From Parascedosporium putredinis (Eukaryota; Ascomycota; Sordariomycetes; Microascales; Microascaceae), in NCBI GenBank assembly GCA_949357655.1, contig CASHTG010000003.1, positions 124,001 through 188,000 of the forward strand: a stretch of 64,000 nt of DNA. The letters run 5' to 3'. The translations under genes were made by a program, and so were the position numbers. The notes under the pieces were generated by a model. It was not told the DNA's origin. It did not search any database and saw only the letters and a list, made by a program, of their open reading frames with translations. This document shows, in pieces, positions 12,760 through 22,907 of the stretch (position 1 is its first letter; the number at the start of each line of letters is the position of its first letter).

Positions 12760-13285
12760 ATGGTAAGTTGCAGCCTTGCGCAACCCGCCCCAAGTTAATC
12801 CCCAAAATTGCAACCAAGCAAGCTATTTCACAAAACAACTGACATGCGGTTTGCGACTCCTTTGCTTTGACAGCTTGACAAACTCGTCGGCCTCGCCATG
12901 CTCGTGGCTGCCTCCGTCGTCTTCCTCTACTACACCCTCTGGGTGCTTATAATGGTAAGTCATCGCGACCCCGGGTTCCACGTTACAGGCACCTGAGCGC
13001 TCCCCTCCCTCCCTCTGCCTAGCCCCCATACTCTTTGCGAGCCGGCAACCGTCGCCCGAGCCCCTTCGCTAACACCATCTTCTTCCACCCCCATGAATAG
13101 CCCTTCGTCGACGACGACCACATCCTCCAGACCCTCTTCCCCCTCGCGTCTGGGCCATCCGCATACCCGTCATTCTCATCCTCCTCGGCTCCGCCGTCGT
13201 CGGTTCCTTCATCGGCATGGTCATGATCCGCAGCAACAGGAAGAAGGCCGCCAAGGCCAAGGCTGCCACGAAGAAGAAGGCGTAA
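12760..13285 (+). CDS. DPM2: Dolichol-phosphate mannosyltransferase subunit 2 (DPM2)
   Basis: DPM2 is the small ER-membrane subunit that stabilises dolichol-phosphate-mannose synthase, which supplies mannose for GPI anchors, N-glycans and O-mannosylation. S. cerevisiae lacks it; filamentous fungi keep it. Exons: 12760-12762 (only the ATG), 12874-12954 and 13101-13285. The first membrane span is LVGLAMLVAASVVFLYYTLW. The luminal/cytosolic loop FVDDDHILQTLFP leads to the second span, IPVILILLGSAVVGSFIGMV, and a Lys/Ala-rich tail ends in KKA. This is about 89 residues, the usual family size. Exon 3 is one base short in the run CCCCC near 13140; adding a C gives FPPRVWAIRIPV, so I treat it as an error. 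The start is set by the family's MLDK start and the perfect GTAAGT donor directly after ATG. Confidence 0.9.
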
Positions 13286-14411
13286 AGCTTTTTCGACTCC
13301 CTCCATCATACCCCTCCTTCTCCACGGTCTGCGCAGCGTTTGCGGGAAACTCACCGGTTCCTTCTCGTAATGGCCTCCGGGTCGGTGCTATTTTCCGCAT
13401 CTGCTCTGCAGAGTCCGCTTTGTTTTTACATCTCCCACCGGCCCTCCCCCACTTGACCTTCTTTCGCAGGCTAGGATGGCGTGTATTATAGGATCTAGAC
13501 TATTTAAAAACACCAGTAATTGACTTCCCCGCATCTGCGTCCATGCGATATCGTGAGTCTAAGGTCTCCCGCCTCTATCTAGTAAACCCTTGCAACACAT
13601 CAATGGGTGGCGTGATTGCCGATGAGCCTCAAGGGCCTTGTTAATTGTACGATACGGTATCAAGTCTCGGGATGCTTGAGCGTTTCGGGTATCTATTTCG
13701 TCTCTATTCAGGGTTATGGGTTATGGGTTATGGGGGAGGAAGTTCACATCAAAACCGCCTCCCCAACTTCTAGGTTACCTAAGATGCAACTAGTATAAAA
13801 GCAAGAAGAAAAGGTAGGAAAACACCAAACCATCCATGCAGTGAAAATCCTCCCAATGTGAATGCAATTGTCTCCAATCCACCAACTGAAGAAAGATGAG
13901 GGCAGAAATGAGGCAGATGGAGAACGGAAAGGTTCAAAACACAACTATTGGAAATGATTGTCCATGAGCTAGGCATCCGATTACTCGGAACCCGACCCCC
14001 ATCACTTGCGTATATATCCGTCGCCAACGAACAGGGCGCACTCTTGAGAAGGAAAATTAGGCAACAAAACCGAAAAGTGAATTCGAAAAAAAAAAGTAAG
14101 AAAAAAACCAAGACCCGATGTGAAATCAAGGCATTGTGCCTCTTGCGAGGCTCCTTTTGTTGTCATTTTTTTCTCATATATGTGTGTATTGCGTTCCATA
14201 TGCAAATCACTCGGGGATCTGAGGGCAGTCCTCGAGGGTGAAAAAGGAATTTGAAAAAGAACTGAAAGGGAACGAAACAGATGGGGACCGAAGCACTAAT
14301 CAAGGAGTTTCGTCGACGCGTAAATGTTGCGGAAAGGAGAAAATAGCCAAAGCTAGAGGACAAGTCGTGGAGGAGGGTGAGACAAACGGGGAAATAAAGC
14401 CCACGTCGCCT
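13286..14411. other. Convergent intergenic region DPM2 / BCAS3-like
   Basis: About 1.1 kb between two stop codons with no gene. It holds a three-copy GGGTTAT repeat at 13711-13731 and A-rich tracts near 14085-14110. Confidence 0.45.
13711..13731 (+). repeat. GGGTTAT x3 minisatellite
   Basis: Three perfect 7-bp copies. The unit is not the usual fungal telomere unit (TTAGGG), so it is probably just a short tandem repeat. Confidence 0.75.
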
Positions 14412-17400
14412 TTAGACCCGCTGATCCGCAAAGTCCAACACCTCGCAGTCGTCCTCGAAGAAGCCGTCATCCTCGTGCTCGGCGTGGCGAGCACCGCGGC
14501 GACGCCGAGTCGTTACCACGATCTGCTCCTCGTTGGCACCGACCTGGAGGACTCGTTCTATCGCCGAGGCTGGCAGTGCGCGGTGGTCCTCAGGCAGGAT
14601 CAGAGACGTGTCATTGTTGTCTGGCAGCCCAAGATCGAGCTTTGTCGCAGGCAACGCCTGGCCAAAGGCCCAGGCGCCTGATCCAGATGCAGAGAAACCG
14701 CCACCTGTAGAAGAGGACTTTTTGCTCTTGCCCTTCTTCTTCTTGGACGATGTCGCATCATCGAGCGAGAGGTCGCCAAGGAGGAGGTTTGTGGCAAAAT
14801 CGCTTCCTTCGTCGTAGGAGTATAAAGCGACGCGCCTATCTGTGTGGAAAGGCTGATAGGGGGCGCTGGATTCGATCTCCACTTGGGGGATCGATGACTC
14901 CGTGCCCGCTTCCGGTTCCACAATTCGAGGCCTGGTCTCGAGCGTGACCGTGTTTCCAGCATCCATGTCTCTATCAGAAAGATACATGTCATCATCCCCG
15001 TTGATAAAGTGCCTCGTCGTTTCAGACAGGATATCCTCCGGAATGCCGGGGACGTTGAAGTCGCGATACATTCCCCCGCGGGACCTTGGTCACGTTTTTG
15101 CGTGATTTCGACGGGAACATCCGAACAACGCCTGCCGTAGCCGCGAAGAGCACATTATGCCTCCTGCCAGTGATCCAGACGACGCAGCCCAAGGCGGGGA
15201 CAACCTGGCTAGGAGGGAGAGTGACTCGGTTCTCGCCAGTCTGCCTCAGCTGGTTGATCGCGTGGCCGGTCTTCCCCAGGGAGTTGCTAATCGTGGCAGC
15301 AATTGCCCTCCCCCAAGCTTGCCGAGTCCACAATGTTCGAGCCCGAGAACCCTCCAGAATTCGCGCTACTCCTTCGGGGGCGGCTCATCAGGGGCGGGCG
15401 GCCCCGAGTGCGACACCCAAAGCGCTCGATGCGATCGAAACGGCCGATCCGGAAGCCTCTGGAGTGACTGCCGTTTCAGGTACATCACGCCGGCGACGAG
15501 GCGGGGGCCAAACAAAGGCACTCGGTAACAGGCTTAGTAAATGTACGGTGCCGCGTTCCGTAACCATGGCCAACTGCTCGCCGGTTGGTTTGGCCCAGGT
15601 CACGTCCACAACCCTGGCAACCGTCATTCTCGAGAATTGCGCGATCTGGCGCACCCTCGGACCGCCACCGCTGGGCATAGCCAGAGCTTGCAATGGAGAC
15701 GACTTCGTATACTGAATTCCAAACAAATCCCAAATCGTCTGGACATCTCCTTGCTACTAACAGTAAGGAGGGAGAGGCCAGTGGGGAGAAGGAAAGAAAA
15801 CTGCATCCGAAGGGCGCGGTGAAAGTTGCGGTTGGATGAATCGAGGACGAAATGCCTACCGTATCGAGATCCACAATCGACACGAGACCGGGGTCTTTAG
15901 TGACGGCTTGGGCCGAAGTGCCGTGTGTCGGGGGAACTGCCCAGCATCTTGCCTCGGTGGGTAAGAATTTCCCCAGGGTTGCGAAGGCGCTGGAGGCGAC
16001 CGCGCCGTGAGCTGAGGCTGGTTGGGCGAGGGCGACTTATTCCAGTACGCATTCCAGGCCTGCTTTCCTTGTTGACCGACCCATTTCGCTCCCTGAATGA
16101 GTTCTTGGGTTGTTTCCCGCATCAACTTATTCATGATGCCTTCGGAGAGTGGAAGATCAGTGGCTAGGTTGGCCGTCGGAACTGGTGGTGCGGTCACCGT
16201 CGAAACGCCGGGACCCTTTCCGATAACGGGAACCCCGATATGGGCTCGCAAAGAAATTTGTGACGACTGGGACGGCGGACAGTACGCGAGCCACCGACCA
16301 TTCAGAGCCAAAATCGGCATGTTTGGCATCATGGGCCGGGGCGGCGCGGGAGAGAGACGGGTTCGGTCACCATCGTCGGACGCATCTGACGACTTCAAAG
16401 CACGCTGGATGCTCGTCCAGCACTTGGCGACAATGCCAAATCCAACGTCCGCACCACCATCCGCCGGCAGTTGGCGGTATACCCAGCATTCACCAGTCAC
16501 TCCAGAGGAAACCACAACCGCTCCGGAGTCGGCACGAATGTGAAAGTTCCCGGTCGGAGGGGGGCGAGAACATGTGGCTAGTGATAGGGATGGCAGCTTC
16601 GATTGGGATTTGAGAGGCCTGGAGGAGCACATCAATGCGTTGGTTGGTCCTCAGCGAATAGACTTCGATCGTTGTCTGGTAGTGTTCGATGGGTTGGCCC
16701 TGGAAACGGTTCATGGCGTCAACCCGGGGGCTTCCAGGCGCACTTGACTTCGCCCCCGTGCCCATTGCCACGGGACCTGGGGTGTCTTGTTCTGGGGAGG
16801 CGGAGGGCAAAACCGGACCGTGGATAACGACGGCGACGAGGGAAATATATCGCGCTCGTCGGAAGAGGCGGGCCAGGGTAGAATTTTTGCGTTGTACACA
16901 CCCCCTCGCAAGCCCTTAAGACTGGCCACCGGGTCGAGACCTCTCTTCGAGACAGAATAGACCTCTAAACCACCTTCGTAACCCGCCACTATGACGTTGT
17001 CGGAACCGGGCGTGGGGTCGGGATACCGCCGGGGAAAAGTGTCGAATGCGAAGTGGTAGCCCCTCTCGCCAGCCTTGAGGCCGTGGCTCGAGACCGTGTC
17101 TAGGTCAAGATCAGGCACTCCATAAAAGTGTGCCTGTGGCTGATGGGGAAGGGGCGGCATCGGAGATACGCGAGCATGGGAGAACTGCGACGAGATTGAA
17201 CCACGGCGATATGATGCCGTGCTGGGATGTCCGCGTCCATCCCCAACAGCATCTTGAAAGGCACTAGGAGGACGGCGCGCGCCACCCAAAATCGGGGGCG
17301 AGGCCGTGGGTTGGGGACTCATGTAGGCGCGAGGAGAGGCCCAGTTAGAGTGGAGTCGGGGGCGGAGTCCTCGAAGGAGGACGGCTGGGTGGGCGGCGAC

Positions 17401-17868
17401 TCCCCATGAGGCTGACGGGATTTCCAGGTGAGCCAGAAAAGGCTCCGCGCATCCAGTCAGTGCTAGGAGCAGTACTGGCCGATACAGAGGTTGTGGACAG
17501 AGCATCCAAAGAAGGCGAGGCCTCTGTCAAAACGAGGTTGGCATTTTCCGAGGGAGGAACGGCAGTAGGTTTGACATCGGGTGACTGCACGAGAGGAGAA
17601 GGCACGTCTGAGGGTGAGCTCTTATTCGAAGCAGGGGTGTTTCTACGCAGTCAAACGAGTTAGTTGGGTGCATTCTCGGGGGCTGGGAAAACGAGGATCT
17701 AGACATACGCTGACTTGTTGTTGGCTATCTGCTTGGCGAGCGCCGCGGCAACACCACCATCCTTCGCATTCTTGTTCTTCTTCGAACCTGGTTATGCATA
17801 CTAGTTAGTCAAGGCCGTCGAGTCCACCAGCGGCGCTCAAGTCTGGGTTCAAGGTACATACTGGGCAT
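14412..17868 (-). CDS. BCAS3-domain WD40 protein (frame broken)
   Basis: Homologues of BCAS3 are WD40/PROPPIN-like proteins linked in animals to cytoskeleton and phagophore functions; the fungal members are poorly studied. Exons: 17862-17868 (ATGCCCA), 17709-17787 (SKKNKNAKDGGVAAALAKQ) and 14412-17642. A Ser/Pro-rich N-terminus is followed by propeller strands: GYHFAFDTFPRR, NVIVAGYEGGLEVYSV, TIEVYSLRTNQRIDVLL, ALNGRWLAYCPP, LVSIVDLDTV, GCSFLSFSPTG LSLLTVSSKGDVQ, VDVTWAKPTGEQLAMVTERG and HNVLFAATAGVVRMFP. The BCAS3 C-terminal part (WTRQAWGRAIAATISNSLG) and an acidic end (FFEDDCEVLDFADQRV) follow. At least six frame switches were bridged, near 17345, 16830, 16560, 15935, 15780-15720 and 15085. 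Start and first two exons rest on consensus splice sites giving one clean frame. About 1100 residues. Confidence 0.8.
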
Positions 17869-20800
17869 TCGGGGGCGTCTAGGCGGCTGCACGCAGTCGC
17901 CCGCGCAACAGATGAAAGGTATAGGTGGGGTTATGCACCCGCTCTCACTCTCCCAACCGGGGCGGTGTATAGGAGGCAAGTGGTGGCCCTGATCGGGATC
18001 GAACGTTTTCGGGTGCTGGTGATCGCCTCTAGTTCTATTCGCGTCCGCGCTATTCTTTAAGGGTTGAGTTTAGGGCGTAGAGGTTGTACGGAAGTAAATA
18101 ACACCTCAAGTGCTGGTCGGTTCGGTCGGAAGTCCTGATACGAGGGGTGCAAGGTTTCCGAGGTGATGACAAGGGCGAGAAGAAACAGACGTAGGTCAAT
18201 TATAAGAAAGGCGCAGTAGGCAAAATAAGTGCCTCGAAATCGGAGGGGTTCGGCGTGTCGAGTCGTGCTGTGGTGGGGGCGACGATCCTAGGTAGAGAGA
18301 GGGCGAGCGGATTTCGTCAGGGGAAGCGAGCGAAGGCGGTCTCTTGTATGGGCACAGCCTGGAAAAAGAGACTGAAGAAATTCTATAGAGCTGAAGCAGA
18401 GAATTATTATGCAGATAGGAAAGAAAATAAGAGACAAGAACACTAAAGTCGATTCTAGAAAGCTTGGTTGTTGAAGTCGCGTTTGGGGTGAGTTTGGTCG
18501 GAGAAAGGAGGGATTCCAAGTGGGACCGCTGGCTGGGGGAGGACTTGGTCTCAGCGAGGTACTTGTAATGTCTGGTGCTGGTCCAGCCCAGGTGCGAGGG
18601 AGACGCAAAGGGGGAAGGAGGGGCGAGGCGGCGGTGGCAGCGGCTGGCTGGCTGGCTGGCTGGTCCAACGGACAAGTAGCTGGCTCCAAGTCCCTTTCGA
18701 AAGGGGACGTCCTTTGGGGGAGGGGGTAGAGCGGGGGCAGGCGTGCTAGAGTCCCGAGGACGGATGACGCTGAGGGTTGGATGAGACACCGGCGAGGGGA
18801 GGTGAAGGTGTGAGTCGTCAGCGGTCATTGGTCCCCTTTAGCTCCGTAAAGTATTCGAAGGGTATCTCTCGCGCAAATTGTAGGCCGTATGCACCTGGAG
18901 CTACATTGACCAATTCTCGAGCTCTTCCTGCTTGCTAGGCTGAGAAAGGGCCCAGCGTTTATTATGCACTGTTTCCCTCTATCCTTGCCGGGCCCTGGCG
19001 CACGCACGGTGCAGGTCCCCCTCCTCGGATGGGCCAGCCTACAAGTCTATCTTATTACGCTCCTGGCCAGCTGGTATTATTACATCATCTCTTTCAACAT
19101 GTGCTTCCATCCCGATACAGTCGGGACCTTGATAGGCTTCAATCCACGGAACTATGACCCTTAAAGTAGAGAGTGAATGGACCTGACTGTCCGTTGCAAC
19201 TTCGCAGTACGAAATACTTGGCCCAGAATGTACTTGCGGAGTGAGTTGCGAACAGCTCGCCTGGACCTGTTGATCAACCACATAGTCCATAATGTCGCCA
19301 GTGAGTTTTAGGGGTTTAGTACCGAGCTTGTCAAGGACGTTCCCCCTTTTCTAGTTCGGGGTTCTCTCCCCCGTTGAAGCGGGGTCTGCCTATTTTTGTT
19401 CTGGCGCACCCGCAATCGGGTCAATCAGCATCGGGAAAATAGCGGCGTGGAAGAGTGCGGTCATTCGAAGATCACATTGGACGTCCAAAGAAACCAAATC
19501 CCATTCTAGTAGCAAGAATGGCAGGTTCTGGAAATGGAACAACCGCTAGGCAGTTATTAGCCCCCATAAATCAAGAAAGAAAGTATCCTCAATAAAAACA
19601 GGGGATCAGCAGTGACTCGTCGATCAATGAAGGGCTGAAAGCCCAGATGATGAACTCCATCTTGTCTACCCGTTCAACGCAAATTGACTCATCAACCGCG
19701 ACAAGAGCACGATCGAGCATAGCATCCGTGAGAATCCCTGGCTCCCAGGCTCTCAGGCACAAATATGCAGGGAACGGACATTGGGAACCCTCAGTTAGCC
19801 ACCCGGCGATAATTATCATATCTGCCTGGGACGTTTTCAATAGAACAGCATCACGCCGGTGACACATCCAGAACAGCGGGCTTCGGATCCCACATTCCAC
19901 AGCTGGCCAGGTCGATCGGCAGCACAAGGTGATTTGATGCCCTTGCGGATATCGTGCTCCGGGTCGAGCGGTTTTATTACACCCGCTACATGCGCCAAGA
20001 AGAGGAGCAAGGCTTTCCTCACACATTGATACCACCCCCAGAGTTGATCGCACCAACAACAGACTGCCCTCCTAGACACCCTCACAACCTACTATATTCA
20101 ACCCATTCCTTTCGATGATTGAATCTCATGGCAGCTTCAGTTTACCGTCAGGAAATACCTCTATTTGTATAACGAGCAAAAGCTATCCTTAATGGTCACG
20201 CTTTCGACTCCAGAGTATCATGAGCCTACTCTATTGAGACCGAGGCCATGGACGTCAAGTCACGTCATCCTCCCTAAACGGACCCCTCTGACCCTCCTGG
20301 GCCAAACCGTTCCATAAGTATTAACGCGCAGTCTCTGGGAGAGCCCAGATGCCTATGTCACAATTGCCACGGCTAATCACCCCCTTCCACCCCACCCCAC
20401 CCTTCTTCACATCCCCTCTAATTCGCGCTCCTTATTTGGTTTCTTACTGAAAGGTGTGCAGTATCTACAAAGGGAGAAGATGAGGGGACAGCGTCCATAA
20501 CGGTGCCTCCCAAAATGAGAAATGCCCACCTGATCAAGAGGGTGTGGGGAACGGCCCTTTGGGCGCGTGTCTAGAAAAGGTACGACGCATTAACCCACGA
20601 ATGCTTCCCTCCTCTGAACCACCCACCCAGTGTAAACAAGACCTCCCGGTTTCGTTCACGCGTGGAGCGTCAAAGAGGGTGTGCGCAGTTTTGGAAACCG
20701 GGTGCGCTCCTGTCCATCTCTGTCAGGTGAACAGGACGACAGTGTCAGCCAGCTGTTTGTGATCGCTTTTTTTTTTTCTCTCGTTGATACTCAACACACG

Positions 20801-22907
20801 ATTAGTTAGAGAGGGGCAAGCAGTCCATCCGCCCGCCCCCTCTTTATCCGTTACGTCGATGCTAGCATAGCGACGAACTCGGACGTGAGGTGAGGGGTTG
20901 AGATCTTTGGCAGATTGACGTGCAGCCCACCTTCAGTCCCCCAGCCCTGCAAGGTCCGCTGCCCTTCCTCCGCACCCGGAATTTATTAGGCCTATCCGTT
21001 TGTTGAACTGCTAGCGGCCATACGGGTGGACTCGGATGGAGGGGAGGGGAGGCGCGGGGTTCAAGGGCCTTAAACGCTAGCTTATCTCTCAAAGCCACTG
21101 GAAGTATATCGAGGTCAAGTGTTCCCTAATCTCCCACTATCTTTGGGCCCCGTATCGCCGGCCGGCCCACATAGTCGCGTATAGGGCCCAGTTAGTCCGG
21201 CCTCAATCGATCGAAGCAGCACCTCGAACACCGACAACCGTCCGGACCAGGAACTTGAATCCCAAGCGCCATTCCCAACCGCGCGCGCCAACCATCAACG
21301 CTGACTCTCCCCTCAGAACATTGAGCTCCTCAGAAGCCCCTCGGAAAGTCCCTCACAACCCTCACAACCGTCAACTGGTGGACTTGCCGTAGAAGCCCGG
21401 TACCTTTGGGTCGGACTCGGCCCAGAACAACGCGCCGCGCCACCATCCCCTTCCTCACGCCGATCCAGCGATTTTAACCTCTCTATTCTATCCAAGAGCG
21501 GCGCTAGAACAAATGCCGCGCGCGAACCAATAACAACAAGAGTACCATGCGCTGCGAAGATTATACTTTCCACCACTCCCGTCACCTGCTCTCTTTTGCC
21601 CTTTTCCCTTTTGTACCTGTAATTTTGTAATCCCTCGTCTACCCGACATCCCTCCCCCAGCGTAATATCAAGCATACCGGAGGAGTACGTCTAGATAGCG
21701 TCCCCCGGAGAACCGTCCCCCTTCCAAAAAGAAGAGGCGCAATACCGAAATCAGCATGTCTTGGTTTGCGCCCAAACGTACTTCACACCCCGCCACTGCA
21801 AACCTGCCACGGCGCGGGTGGACAACGCTCAAAACAGGTTGGCTGGGAGTTGAGCGTGCGACGAGGGGTGCATTGTGGGACGTAATAAATTCCCGGCGTC
21901 CCGGGGACACCTACGTCACCACTTCCCGTCTTCCCCAGACTTCAAGCTGTCGTGCAGGGGACAAGAGTGAAAGCTAGTGTAAAAGCAAAAGAAGACAACA
22001 AAGATTTAGAAATCAAGGACCGTGGATTCATCCGCCCTGTTTAGAGCGAGAGGGGATATATGCAAAAATGAAAAAACCCCTGTCGTCGAGATCCATGGAT
22101 TCCAAGAATTTAGTATTTCTATGGAAGCTGCCGGAATGGAAAGAAGAAGAACCATAAAGGGCCTGGGCCGCGGGAAGACGTGAAAAAGCAAGGAAACGTA
22201 CCCACAATCGTGTGCCTCGAGGAGATGACAAGCATAAAGAAAACTAAGAAAGAAAGAAAAGAAAAGAGGCGCCTGCGATATGGGCCCGAATCCACGTCGT
22301 TCTCGGCACTCCACTGCTTCATGGCTGGGTCTGGACTGCTCGGACACGAGCTCAGCATACTATCCTTCTCTGACACGTTTTGTAACGATGCACATGCTAT
22401 GGCAAGCTCTCAGCATCGTTACGCATTTGTGACATCCATTCACCACGACTGATAGTGTGTATATGGGAACATTTGTCTCGAATTTTAGAAATTTGAACTC
22501 GCTATATGCCCACCCATCATGCCTGCTCCTCTCCTTTTTCTCATTTTAGGGTTCAAAAAAAAGAGACAACGAATATAATACATGTTACAGGACCTCTCAC
22601 GCGAGATAGCCTCGTCTTGCGGCCATACCGGAGAAAAAAACCGAGAAAAAGAGAATAAGAAACAAAGCGCAACAATTGCTCCCCGTGGTATTTAGATTCA
22701 GCCATCGCGTCCGTTTGGCATCCTGCGATCCCATGAGCGCCTAGCATGTATTTGAAAAAGAAAAGTTCACAGAAGCCTCCCTGGAAAGAAAACGATAGGG
22801 GTAAAAAGGAAAATGAAAACCGGACAGGGTGAGAGATGCGGCCTAGGAGCGTGTGCCAAGAGAGGCGATGAAGAGAGAAGGGGGAGAGTTATACCCCTCC
22901 TACTTCT
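17869..22907. other. Gene-poor interval of about 5 kb
   Basis: No protein family is recognised on either strand. The part next to 17868 is presumably the promoter and 5' leader of the BCAS3-like gene; the mRNA-sense strand is strongly C/T-rich (18200-18830). The part next to 22907 would be the 3' UTR of the ING gene. Longest frames are 18196-18828 and 19589-20059 (both minus), neither with a recognisable motif. I see no terminal repeats or transposase. Confidence 0.4.
18643..18663 (+). repeat. (CTGG)n microsatellite
   Basis: About five tandem GCTG/CTGG units. Confidence 0.8.

Noticed and set aside
13711..13731. Telomere-like repeat GGGTTAT
   Set aside because: Only three copies, and the unit is not a permutation of the fungal telomere unit TTAGGG.
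18196..18828. 210-codon minus frame upstream of the BCAS3-like gene
   Set aside because: Ser/Pro/Leu-rich because the strand is C/T-rich leader DNA; no motif, and it lies in the expected 5' leader.
19589..20059. Possible remnant of a het-type or other accessory gene (156-codon minus frame)
   Set aside because: I could not identify any conserved motif or continuation in neighbouring frames.
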